The notes below the pieces were generated by a model that saw nothing but the letters and a program-made list of their open reading frames with translations, made no database searches and was not told the origin of the DNA. Shown in pieces: positions 24,149 to 32,390 of a stretch of DNA of 64,000 nucleotides. Numbering within the stretch: the stretch's first letter is position 1; every line of letters starts with the position of its first letter. Both the position numbers and the translations under genes were made by a program. Source of the stretch: Paludibacteraceae bacterium. GTDB taxonomy: Bacteria; Bacteroidota; Bacteroidia; Bacteroidales; Paludibacteraceae. Location of the stretch: positions 1 through 64,000 of the forward strand of contig JAKSKW010000006.1 of NCBI GenBank assembly GCA_024401495.1, given 5' to 3'.

Positions 24149-26050
24149 TTATTTTTGATTCTGATTCTTGTTTTGCTGCATCTTCTGCTGAGCCTCCAAC
24201 ATCTCCTTCTGCTTCTGCTGCATCTCCTGCATACGCGCCATCCAAGAACTCTGGCTCTGAGGCTTCTTCTGGTTCTCCTTGATCTTCTCCAAAAGCTTCT
24301 TCTCATCCACTGTTGCCTTAACAACGAAGTTGATAATGATAGTGATCAACAAAGATACGAAGTAGTAGTATGTAAGACCTGAACCGTAATCGTTGAACAT
24401 GAAGAAGAACATGAATGGCATAAAGTACATCATATACTTCATCATCGGCATCTGCTGAGTAGCACCAGTGTCCTGCATCTTAGAATTGAAATACATGTAG
24501 ACAACGTTAGTGACAGTCATCAAGATACAGAACAAACTCAAGTGGTCGCCGATAAATGGAAGTTCAGTACCAAACTTGATCACATCATCGTATGAAGACA
24601 AATCCTCTGCCCACAAGAAACTCTGTCCACGTAGATCAATAACTGATGGGAAGAAGTAGTACATGGCCACCAAGAAAGGCATCTGAAGCAACATTGGCAA
24701 ACATCCGCCCATCGGATTGACTCCCGCACGAGAGTAAAGCTGCATAACCTCTTGCTGACGCTCCATACCCTTGTCTTCAGGAATACGCGCGTTGATCTCC
24801 TCAATCTGTGGCTTCAAGACACGCATCTTTGCCATAGAGACGTATGAACTTCTTGTGAATGGGAATACCAACATCTTGATGATGAGTGTAACCAAAGCGA
24901 TGATCAAACCGTAGTTTGTCAAGAACGACGAGAAGAAGTTAAACAAAGGAATTGTGATTCCCTGGTTAACCCAACGCAAAGGACCACCTCCAATTGCAAC
25001 GATACGGTTAAGCAAGACGTCGTCGTCAAGCTTATCATCATAATCATAAAGAATATCGTAATCATTAGGGCCGAAATACAAATGGAAATCAGCTACCGCA
25101 CCGCTGTTTGCATTGAACGGAAGCTTCATCTCAGCCTTGAAGTTCTTCATCGGAACCTCCTTAGTCTTTGTCTTCGACACTATTGATGTCAACTTAGTAG
25201 AAGTGAACTTATTGTTCTTACCATTGATGAAGATAGATGAGAAGAACTGATCCTTGAATCCGATCCACTTAACAGGATCCTCAACAGCCTCTTGTGCATT
25301 CTCAACCTCTGACAAATAGTCTATACCACCGTCGACCTCCTTATAATAAAGCTGAACATAACGATTCTCGAATGTTCTACCCTTTTCTTTCTGCTCAATC
25401 TCCTGTTCCCAGTTGATCTTCACCTCAGAAGCCGACTTAACCTGGTTGCCAAGACCGTTAGCCTTCATCTGGAAAGACATCATGTACTCATCCTTTGGCA
25501 ATGTATAGATGAAATCAAGAGATCCTCCCTGTGCGGCAGGTAGTGAAAGAGTGACTGAAGTATCGTTCTTTGCTGTAACTGCAAAACACATCTCCTCAGT
25601 GTTGATATTCTTCAATGAAGTCGACTCCAACTCAACATTGAAACGAGAAAGCTCGCTTTTGTTTAGGATAACAGGTTCAGTGCTACCATATAGGTTATAT
25701 TTCTTTAATGTAGCCTTTTCCACAAAACCACCTACTGTTGAGAAATCGATTTTCACCAAATCATTCTCCAACGATACAGTCTGATTAGCACCATTTGCAC
25801 ATGCTGCAAACGCGCCATACATTTTCTGCAACTCTACATTTTTAACAGAATCCGACATTGCCTCTTTGTAGATTGGCAACTCTGTCTTTGCGATCGAATC
25901 TGCTACTCTAGCCAACGAATCCTCACGCATCTTCTTAATCTGAGCCTGCTGCTGGAAGTAAGCCTCATTCTCGTTGGAAGTGTACATCATCCACATTAGA
26001 GAAAGACCTAAGAGAAGCATGAAAATCAACGAATGGTTTTTATTCTCCAT
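24149..26050 (-). CDS. yidC: Membrane protein insertase YidC
   Basis: 633 residues. An N-terminal anchor (about 7-24) precedes the large periplasmic domain (about 60-340). The conserved insertase helices follow, beginning near 355: GLIIALVTLIIKMLVFPFTRSS, then a cytoplasmic loop with MQLYSRAGVNPMGGCLPMLLQMPF (about 440-465) and further helices to about 590. The hydrophilic groove Arg in TRSS is kept. The tail is rich in Gln, Met and Lys and may bind ribosomes. It inserts and folds inner-membrane proteins with or without SecYEG. Confidence 0.97.
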   Translation of the reverse strand: MENKNHSLIFMLLLGLSLMWMMYTSNENEAYFQQQAQIKKMREDSLARVADSIAKTELPIYKEAMSDSVKNVELQKMYGAFAACANGANQTVSLENDLVKIDFSTVGGFVEKATLKKYNLYGSTEPVILNKSELSRFNVELESTSLKNINTEEMCFAVTAKNDTSVTLSLPAAQGGSLDFIYTLPKDEYMMSFQMKANGLGNQVKSASEVKINWEQEIEQKEKGRTFENRYVQLYYKEVDGGIDYLSEVENAQEAVEDPVKWIGFKDQFFSSIFINGKNNKFTSTKLTSIVSKTKTKEVPMKNFKAEMKLPFNANSGAVADFHLYFGPNDYDILYDYDDKLDDDVLLNRIVAIGGGPLRWVNQGITIPLFNFFSSFLTNYGLIIALVTLIIKMLVFPFTRSSYVSMAKMRVLKPQIEEINARIPEDKGMERQQEVMQLYSRAGVNPMGGCLPMLLQMPFLVAMYYFFPSVIDLRGQSFLWAEDLSSYDDVIKFGTELPFIGDHLSLFCILMTVTNVVYMYFNSKMQDTGATQQMPMMKYMMYFMPFMFFFMFNDYGSGLTYYYFVSLLITIIINFVVKATVDEKKLLEKIKENQKKPQSQSSWMARMQEMQQKQKEMLEAQQKMQQNKNQNQK

Positions 26051-26127
26051 GATTATAAGTAATTGTTATTTTTCTTTGTTTTTAATTCAACTTAAATTGC
26101 AAAAGTCCGTTTTATGGAATTTGGTTG

Positions 26128-26135
26128 CAAAAGTA
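26128..26135 (-). promoter_or_regulatory. Minus-strand -7 box for yidC
   Basis: TACTTTTG on the minus strand, about 78 bp upstream of the yidC start. No clear -33 box at the right distance. Confidence 0.4.
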
Positions 26136-26168
26136 AGAATAATTTACGAGAAGATGAAGATAAAAAAG

Positions 26169-27074
26169 TCACTTCTTATGTTTCAAATAGAAGCACACAA
26201 AGCCTGAATCCTTCTTTTCCGCCAATTCCAAAGCCTTTTTCTTTATCTCTGCAGTCGGCACAAACTGTTTTTTCTGGTCGCTTCGACGCAAGGCTATAGG
26301 ATCCGCGTAGTAGCGGACGTCGTCTATCACAAATCCATATTTATCCGCCAACAGACGTAGGCTCTGCTCTGAATGCAGATAGAAGTGACGTGGGGCATCC
26401 TCAAGCTGGAAGCATAAAGATCCGAACTCTCTCCACGCATACGAATCAATCATTGGTATGTTGATCAACAAAGTACCGTCGGCACTAAGGATTCTCTTGA
26501 AACTTTCAAAAGCAGCGTTTTGATCGGGCATATGCTCCAACACATGATGAAGCATGATTAAATCGTAAGTGCCAGTAAGCTCTCCGACGTCGGTTTTCTT
26601 AATCTTCAAACCATTCTGATACGAGAGATCGTGGTCAATATATGGTTCTGCACCCTCCACATTATCAAAACCGCTATTCTTTAATTTCAAAAGCAATCTG
26701 CCAGAGCCACAACCTAAATCAAGAATCTTAGATTTACGAGTGAAAAGGCCAGGTTTCACCCAATAAAAAAACATCGGTGAATATTTGCGTAGAATGGAAC
26801 CTACACGGCTTCCTTTTTTTAGAAGCGATCGTAGACAAAATGACCTATACCATGAAATAAGGAATAATTCCTTCTCCTTTACGCCTTTTGACGCATAATA
26901 GCCTTCATAATATTTTGACATATCCGAAGGAATCTCGGATATCTGAAGACAACCACATTTTTCGCACTTGAAATACTCGAATGTATCGGGCAATCCCTGT
27001 CGCCACTCTTTCGCCTCAGTTATAGGATATTCTCCCGTCGCACCGCAAACTCGGCAAGTACAATTTTTACCCAT
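26169..27074 (-). CDS. Class I SAM-dependent methyltransferase with N-terminal zinc ribbon
   Basis: 301 residues from the ATG at 27074 (MGKNCTCRVCG). A longer frame to 27143 would overlap the upstream gene by 65 bp and adds atypical sequence. Two CxxC pairs (CRVCG and CEKCG) suggest a zinc ribbon before the Rossmann domain, where ILDLGCGSGRLL binds SAM; LIMLHHVLEHMPD is motif post-I/IV. Similar proteins methylate sugars or small metabolites in surface-glycan loci. Substrate unknown. It starts 5 bp after the stop of the DUF4268 gene, so the two are likely co-transcribed. Confidence 0.85.
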   Translation of the reverse strand: MGKNCTCRVCGATGEYPITEAKEWRQGLPDTFEYFKCEKCGCLQISEIPSDMSKYYEGYYASKGVKEKELFLISWYRSFCLRSLLKKGSRVGSILRKYSPMFFYWVKPGLFTRKSKILDLGCGSGRLLLKLKNSGFDNVEGAEPYIDHDLSYQNGLKIKKTDVGELTGTYDLIMLHHVLEHMPDQNAAFESFKRILSADGTLLINIPMIDSYAWREFGSLCFQLEDAPRHFYLHSEQSLRLLADKYGFVIDDVRYYADPIALRRSDQKKQFVPTAEIKKKALELAEKKDSGFVCFYLKHKK

Positions 27075-27078
27075 ATTC

Positions 27079-27552
27079 CTAAATTTCTGTATTTTCCTCC
27101 TCGTCCTGTAGAAGTTCACGCATTTCGTTGAATGCCTTCTCAAGTTTACTCATCTCTTTAGAAAGGAAAACATAAAATTCTCTCCAATCGTCGCGACGGT
27201 GAATATCTAAATCTGGTTTGTGCTTATAGATTCTGCTGACAGGTGTGCCACACTCCTTGATGAAATTATCCTGCCAAACAGGTTCATCGAAATGCTCCTC
27301 AATCACCACCTTATATTGCTTGAGCAACTCCCATTTCTCAGCACGCTTATTGGGATTTCTGTGATTCAACTCAAGAATAACGTAAGCACCGTCTCTTCCA
27401 GCGCCAAATTTCATCTCAACGCCTTTGATTTTAGTATTGTAGAGAATCCATTTCTTATGCTTGTACTTGAAGCGTGGGAGTTTGGCACAAAACTCGTCAA
27501 ACCCATTCCAAAAATCTCTTTTAAGCTCCTTAACTTCTTCTCTTGAATACAT
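27079..27552 (-). CDS. DUF4268 protein
   Basis: 157 residues, hydrophilic, no signal or membrane segment. It resembles DUF4268 proteins (DFWNGFDEFCAKLPRFKYKHKKWILYNTKIKGVEMKF split across the N-terminal third, then VILELNHRNPNKRAEKWELL). Some DUF4268 domains occur with nuclease-like folds, but no clear catalytic motif is visible here. Function unknown. It lies 14 bp after the thioredoxin-fold gene and 5 bp before the methyltransferase, forming an apparent three-gene unit. Confidence 0.75.
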   Translation of the reverse strand: MYSREEVKELKRDFWNGFDEFCAKLPRFKYKHKKWILYNTKIKGVEMKFGAGRDGAYVILELNHRNPNKRAEKWELLKQYKVVIEEHFDEPVWQDNFIKECGTPVSRIYKHKPDLDIHRRDDWREFYVFLSKEMSKLEKAFNEMRELLQDEEENTEI

Positions 27553-27566
27553 AACGTCTTATGGTG

Positions 27567-28982
27567 CTACTTATTATTATCGAATATATTTAGCAACAGA
27601 TATCTCAACTCATCGTTTGGCTCAGCCTTACGCAAAAGTACAAACTTGCCCTCGTTGTCCATCAAGTAGTACGACGGAATAGCACGAGCATTATAAATCT
27701 TTCTAAGCACGTCCGATTCCGGAGCCATCCATACCTGCATCTTGCCAGACAATCCCCTCGTCACCTTCTCCACATGCTCTTTATCATCGTAGACAAAGAT
27801 GTTCACCACCTGTAGCTGACCTTCAAAAGTCTCCTGGAAACGATCAAGGATCTTCAAATCCTTCTCTGTCTTCATAAGGCGTGAATTACAAATATTGAGA
27901 TAGATATATTTGCCTAAGAACTCGGTCAATTCGTGTTTTTTTCCATTCAAGTCATTGCCAACAAGGTTTGGAGCACCTTCACCCACAAGAGTCGAGCCAA
28001 CCGTGGCAGCCACATTCAAAGCCAACTCCTTATCATCGGCTATAGTCATAGCGGCAGAAAGGTTTTGAAGCATCTTCACCACAATTCTGTTGTCGAAAAT
28101 GTCAGCGGCAGCCAAGTCGCCAACAATCTTAATTGCGGCAAGTTCCTTCAACTCCGTATCTGTCAGCTTATATCTCTCCTGAAGATGCATCAAAAGCATC
28201 TTAGCATTTGTGGTCTCGATTATTTTCTTGAAGACATAGAAATCCTCACTTTTTACAGTGTTAGGAATCAAATTATAGAAAACATTGTTGAACAAATCCC
28301 AAAATGCAGGATTCGACTTATCAACTCCAAGTTTGGAAAATTCAGAATAGACGGTGCCCATCTGCACAGGGTCGGAAAACTGAGCCTTGAGAAGCAAGCA
28401 TCGGTAATCGACGTATCCCTTCTGGAATTTAGTGTTCATATCACTGAAGATACGATTCAACTCCTTTACCGAATATTGCACAGTATCCATGTCGCCCTTG
28501 CTTGCGAGAGTCTTCATAGTGAAGAAATCATACGCGTCTTCAAACTGAAGCATCTTCATATTAACCCCGTTTTTATCAGGTTTTTGAATGAAGAAAAGAT
28601 ATTCGTTGGGTTCAAAGTAAGGTTGAAGTTTCTCAGAAAGGGTCCTCAACCTTTTATTCGGGATCTCCACCACATAACTTTTTCCAGGCTCAACATACAT
28701 GTATCCACGCTGAGCGTCACCGGGAAGAAAAATCTGGCACTCCTTTGTGACATCAAGCTCAAATTTGAACTCACCGTCTTTATCTACCTTGGCAGTAGCA
28801 AGAGACTCTGATCTATTGAGGATTTTCTCATTATAAGTGCGCAGTTCAAGCGTTTCACCTGCGTATGACTCATTTTTTCCAGACACAACAACTTTGGCCG
28901 CATGAGCAGGACACACACACGACATCATCAAAACAAGACTTAACGCACACTTTATTTTTACCAAATGTTCTTGCATCTTCAT
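27567..28982 (-). CDS. Secreted thioredoxin-fold (TlpA-like) protein without CxxC
   Basis: 471 residues. A signal peptide ends near CPAHA (residues 24-29). The N-terminal part resembles the beta-sandwich DUF4369-type domain common in Bacteroidota TlpA proteins, a helical middle follows, and a C-terminal thioredoxin-like fold starts near 345 (NLVGNDLNGKKHELTEFLGKY). Where the redox CxxC is expected the sequence is YLNICNSRLMKTE, with a single Cys. The cis-Pro region (ARAIPSYYLMDNEGKF) is intact. A non-redox binding or chaperone role is therefore more likely than disulfide exchange. Confidence 0.82.
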   Translation of the reverse strand: MKMQEHLVKIKCALSLVLMMSCVCPAHAAKVVVSGKNESYAGETLELRTYNEKILNRSESLATAKVDKDGEFKFELDVTKECQIFLPGDAQRGYMYVEPGKSYVVEIPNKRLRTLSEKLQPYFEPNEYLFFIQKPDKNGVNMKMLQFEDAYDFFTMKTLASKGDMDTVQYSVKELNRIFSDMNTKFQKGYVDYRCLLLKAQFSDPVQMGTVYSEFSKLGVDKSNPAFWDLFNNVFYNLIPNTVKSEDFYVFKKIIETTNAKMLLMHLQERYKLTDTELKELAAIKIVGDLAAADIFDNRIVVKMLQNLSAAMTIADDKELALNVAATVGSTLVGEGAPNLVGNDLNGKKHELTEFLGKYIYLNICNSRLMKTEKDLKILDRFQETFEGQLQVVNIFVYDDKEHVEKVTRGLSGKMQVWMAPESDVLRKIYNARAIPSYYLMDNEGKFVLLRKAEPNDELRYLLLNIFDNNK

Positions 28983-29016
28983 ATACTGGTTACGACACCA
29001 AAGTTATGATTTTTTA

Positions 29017-29045
29017 CAAAAGTAATAAATCTTTTTGCTCTACAA
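29017..29045 (-). promoter_or_regulatory. Promoter for the thioredoxin-fold/DUF4268/methyltransferase unit
   Basis: Minus-strand -7 TACTTTTG at 29017-29024; an ATTG-like -33 near 29043-29046 with 18-nt spacing. It faces the ybeY promoter back to back. Confidence 0.5.
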
Positions 29046-29046
29046 T

Positions 29047-29077
29047 TTTGTAAAAGAGATAAATTAGAGTAATTTTG
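29047..29077 (+). promoter_or_regulatory. Promoter for ybeY
   Basis: -33 TTTG (29047-29050) and -7 TAATTTTG (29070-29077), 19-nt spacing. Predicted start of transcription is near 29083, which excludes the upstream ATG at 29085 in favour of 29115. Confidence 0.7.
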
Positions 29078-29114
29078 AATTCGTTTGGTTAATCATGCAC
29101 AAATAATAGAAGTT

Positions 29115-29555
29115 ATGGCTATTACATACGACAAAGAACATTCAAAGATCAAAATGCCAAAGATTAAGAAAAGAAACGTCTCGGCATGGATCAAAAAAGT
29201 AGCAGAGCTACATGGCAAAAAAGTTGGTGATTTGTCGTATTTGTTTTGCTCAGACGACCATATTTTGGAAGTCAACAAAGAATTTCTTCAGCATGATTAT
29301 TATACAGATATCATAACATTCGACTATACTGAAGAGGATGTCATCTCAGGAGACATGGTGATCAGCGTCGACACAATCACAACAAATGCCGAAAAATTTA
29401 ACACAACATTCGAATCCGAGTTTTTCAGAGTCGTGATTCATGGTGTCTTGCATTTGTGCGGTATCAACGACAAAGGTCCAGGAGAGAGAGAGATTATGGA
29501 AAAGCATGAGAACGAGGCGCTTGAAGTGGCAAAATCATTCGAATTAGTAGGTTGA
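29115..29555 (+). CDS. ybeY: rRNA maturation endonuclease YbeY
   Basis: 146 residues from the ATG at 29115 (MAITYDKEH); a frame reaches 29085 but that codon would have almost no leader. The zinc motif reads HGVLHLCGIND, with His109 and His113 aligned to the first two ligands and Asp119 at the position of the third His. The ITFDY strand and SGDMVIS segment are typical. YbeY matures 16S rRNA 3' ends and takes part in ribosome quality control. The following regulator gene starts 40 bp later. Confidence 0.93.
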   Translation: MAITYDKEHSKIKMPKIKKRNVSAWIKKVAELHGKKVGDLSYLFCSDDHILEVNKEFLQHDYYTDIITFDYTEEDVISGDMVISVDTITTNAEKFNTTFESEFFRVVIHGVLHLCGINDKGPGEREIMEKHENEALEVAKSFELVG

Positions 29556-29595
29556 TACCAAATATAACTATAGATTCAGAGAGACACAAGAACGT

Positions 29596-30786
29596 ATGAC
29601 GCTCGATACCATCTATACGGCCATATTATCGGGAACAGCATTCGTTTCAATAGGTTTAGCAGTAACCCTATATAGAACAGATGTTGTTGCAGACACTACG
29701 CCTTTTAGGATTCTAAGAAGGTCGAAAGTGCTTGCCGGAAATATCGCTTTGATCACAGCGTTACTATGCTTCATACTCCTTTATGTAAACAATACCATGC
29801 AGTCGGTGGGCGTTAAATGTATGATGCTCTCCTTTTTTTATGCAATGGGCATTCAATGGGTATGGATGGTTATACCGTTGATCGCTCCAGATTACCTGAC
29901 AAAAAAGACTGTCATAAGAGATATCGTCATATTCATGTCGAGCCTGCTTTTAGCAAACATAACCACGAATGTCTTAGGAATTGAAGCTAAATTCATAGGT
30001 ATTGCTTTAGGTGTCATATTTGTAACTCACTGTGGTTACTGGGTGATGATATTTGGCAAACTGTATCGTAGAGCCATGTTCAGCCTTGAGGAAGAGTATT
30101 CCGATTATGTATTCCTGTATATCGACTGGACCTACGATGCGTCATTGGCTATTATTGTCTTCACTTTGAGTGGAGTATTGCTATGCTATTCAGATAGGAT
30201 AACAATCGCCGTATTCTTCTTCTTTGCCGCGTTAGCATATTTCTACGTCGTTCAATCTTTGAACAAATATCAGATTCATGCAGAACGTTTGTATTTAGGT
30301 TTGAAGAAAACAGAAGAAGAAAATACGAAAGAAGTTCCGATAAAAAGTAGTTTTGCTGAGACTCCTTCTTTAAAGGGAGAGAAGGCTAAAGCTGAAGATA
30401 CAGACGCTTCTAAGACCACAGACAAAAATGTGATTGGAGAAGAGTCGCCAATCGCACAAAGAATAAAGAAATGGGTTGATGAAGAGGGATACCTCCAACC
30501 AGGTTTAACACTTAACGATATCGCTAACAAAATTGGCACAAACCGTACATATGTGTCGAGATTCATCAACGCTACTTATCAGTGTACTTTCTTCGAATTC
30601 ATCGCAGAATTGAGAGTTAAAAAGATTAAGCATATTCTAACAGAGGATCCAGAAAAAGAACTCGAATTCCTATCAAACACATGTGGTTTCTCAAGTAGTA
30701 GTCACATGAGCAGTACATTCAAAAAGATCACAGGTGAGACTCTTAATGAATTCCGAAACAAAATTAAGAAGAATAGAGAAGAATAA
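29596..30786 (+). CDS. Membrane-anchored AraC-family transcriptional regulator
   Basis: 396 residues. The first 220 contain six or seven hydrophobic helices (for example LVIDWTY-adjacent segments and ITIAVFFFFAALAYFYVV). A charged linker follows, then an AraC-type double helix-turn-helix (about 295-390) with GLTLNDIANKIGTNRTYVSRFIN and LSNTCGFSSSSHMSSTFKKITG. Such N-terminal membrane sensor plus AraC output proteins are frequent in Bacteroidota. Signal and targets unknown. It ends just before a hairpin terminator. Confidence 0.88.
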   Translation: MTLDTIYTAILSGTAFVSIGLAVTLYRTDVVADTTPFRILRRSKVLAGNIALITALLCFILLYVNNTMQSVGVKCMMLSFFYAMGIQWVWMVIPLIAPDYLTKKTVIRDIVIFMSSLLLANITTNVLGIEAKFIGIALGVIFVTHCGYWVMIFGKLYRRAMFSLEEEYSDYVFLYIDWTYDASLAIIVFTLSGVLLCYSDRITIAVFFFFAALAYFYVVQSLNKYQIHAERLYLGLKKTEEENTKEVPIKSSFAETPSLKGEKAKAEDTDASKTTDKNVIGEESPIAQRIKKWVDEEGYLQPGLTLNDIANKIGTNRTYVSRFINATYQCTFFEFIAELRVKKIKHILTEDPEKELEFLSNTCGFSSSSHMSSTFKKITGETLNEFRNKIKKNREE

Positions 30787-30814
30787 AGCCATGGATTCTC
30801 TAATCCACGGCTTT
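30785..30814. terminator. Bidirectional terminator
   Basis: Stem AAAGCC-TGGATT / AATCCA-GGCTTT with one mismatch and loop CTCT, straddling the stop codon end of the AraC gene and facing the convergent MBL gene. Confidence 0.75.
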
Positions 30815-30849
30815 GATATGTGCCAAAATTTGACTTATAAAATCAAAAA

Positions 30850-31719
30850 TTATTTCTGCTCAAAAAGGCCAGGTTCTGGAAGATGCATACCGACCATTGT
30901 CAAACCGTTCTCTTTTGCATAGTTGATATACTTGACCCTTGATTTCACAGCCTCTTCCGGATCCATATCATAAGCTGCGCAATACTCTGGATGAACCATC
31001 TGCAGAGCCATACCATGCATCAAATCTCCGATAACCAAGACTTTTCCTGCCTGGAAAACAGTGTGTCCTGGAGTATGTCCTTTTGCATCCATTGCTACAA
31101 CACCTGCAGGCAATGTATCGTTGAAATTGAAGAACTGAAGGTTGTCGGCATATAGTTTGGAGAATGCCACTTGCATCTGATTGTTCTCTGCTGGCATTGC
31201 CATCCAAGCGTCAAACTCAGTCTTTGAAACGTATACTTTTGCGTTAGGGAAAATCTTCTCTCCATTCGACATTAATCCACCGATATGGTCTGGATGAAGG
31301 TGAGTAATATAAACCAAAGATACTTCCTCTGGTCTGATGCCCAATGAATTAAGGGAAGGAATAAGCAGACATCCTGGCATTCCCAATCCAGCGTCGCAAA
31401 GAATTGTAGATGAATCTCTCTGCAAAAGTACAGCGCTCATAGAAGCAGGAATACCATTCTTGATTCCAAGACTATCAGCCAAGCCATCGCTTACATCACC
31501 AAATAGCTGCAAATCATTGTTTTTACGGCCTGTATTATCACGCAACCAAGTCACTTTAACGTCGTCGAGCTGAATAGAGCAGATACTACTGTCGACATTA
31601 GCTACAAGAGCTGATGCAGAGACCTCTTGAGAAGACTGTGATGCTGGTTGTTCGTTGCTTGTTTTGTTATTGCAGGCTGTCGCCATCAGCGCAAGAACAG
31701 GAATAAAAAGACGTTTCAT
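30850..31719 (-). CDS. Metallo-beta-lactamase-fold lipoprotein
   Basis: 289 residues. A lipoprotein signal ends at MATAC (Cys16). The zinc motif HLHPDHIGG (HxHxDH) is near residues 140-148; downstream ligands are in KGHTPGHTVF (about 214) and the GDLMHGM segment (Asp near 231). It belongs to the broad hydrolase group including lactonases and thiol-ester hydrolases. Periplasmic or outer-membrane-facing location is expected. Substrate unknown. Confidence 0.9.
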   Translation of the reverse strand: MKRLFIPVLALMATACNNKTSNEQPASQSSQEVSASALVANVDSSICSIQLDDVKVTWLRDNTGRKNNDLQLFGDVSDGLADSLGIKNGIPASMSAVLLQRDSSTILCDAGLGMPGCLLIPSLNSLGIRPEEVSLVYITHLHPDHIGGLMSNGEKIFPNAKVYVSKTEFDAWMAMPAENNQMQVAFSKLYADNLQFFNFNDTLPAGVVAMDAKGHTPGHTVFQAGKVLVIGDLMHGMALQMVHPEYCAAYDMDPEEAVKSRVKYINYAKENGLTMVGMHLPEPGLFEQK

Positions 31720-31768
31720 TATAATTGATTTTTTGTTATCATAACATTAAAAGATAAGAATCCATCTC

Positions 31769-32389
31769 TTACTCCCCAAAATCAATAGGTTTCTGGCATG
31801 GTAGCAAAGTGAATGATTTTCTGTGGTAAGGCGACGGTCCGTACTCAGCAATTGCCTCACGGTGTGCTTTCGTAGGATAACCTTTGTTCTTTGCCCAACC
31901 ATACATTGGGTACTCCTCAGCAATCTTCATCATATAGTCGTCTCTGTATGTCTTAGCCAGGATCGACGCTGCTGCGATAGACAAGTATTTGCCATCTCCA
32001 CCTACAACCGTGTGGTAGGGGATATTTTTGTATGGACGAAATTTATTACCGTCGACTATGATATGCTGTGGTTCGACACCAAGAGACTCAATGGCACGGT
32101 GCATCGACATTATCGAACACTGAAGGATATTATACTTGTCTATCTCCTCCGGTGTGCATATTCCTAAAGCCCACGCAATGGCTTTTTCCTCTATTATAGG
32201 TCGTAGTTTATATCGTTGCTTTTCTGTAAGCTGCTTGGAGTCGTTCAATTCGTCCAACTGGAAATCAGGAGGGAGAATCACAGCAGCCGCATACACCGGT
32301 CCAGCCAACGGACCACGTCCAGCCTCATCAGTGCCAACCTCTACAATTCCATCGAGCATATGATGCAATAAAGGCAAATGTTCTTTCAT
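31769..32389 (-). CDS. rnhB: Ribonuclease HII
   Basis: 206 residues, the family size. The active-site segment VGTDEAGRGPLAGPVYAAAVIL has Asp18 and Glu19. The second acidic site is in IIVDGNKF and further in the SIAAASILAKTYRD segment. The enzyme removes ribonucleotides from DNA. It starts 1 bp after the antiporter stop, so the two are co-transcribed. Confidence 0.97.
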   Translation of the reverse strand: MKEHLPLLHHMLDGIVEVGTDEAGRGPLAGPVYAAAVILPPDFQLDELNDSKQLTEKQRYKLRPIIEEKAIAWALGICTPEEIDKYNILQCSIMSMHRAIESLGVEPQHIIVDGNKFRPYKNIPYHTVVGGDGKYLSIAAASILAKTYRDDYMMKIAEEYPMYGWAKNKGYPTKAHREAIAEYGPSPYHRKSFTLLPCQKPIDFGE

Positions 32390-32390
32390 A

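Noticed and set aside
24112..24324. Arg-rich minus-strand frame near the yidC 3' end
   Set aside because: A frame shadow of the Gln/Lys-rich yidC tail, out of frame with it and without other support.
27079..27552. Restriction-type nuclease call for the DUF4268 protein
   Set aside because: No PDDEXK or HNH residues can be identified, so only the domain name is given.
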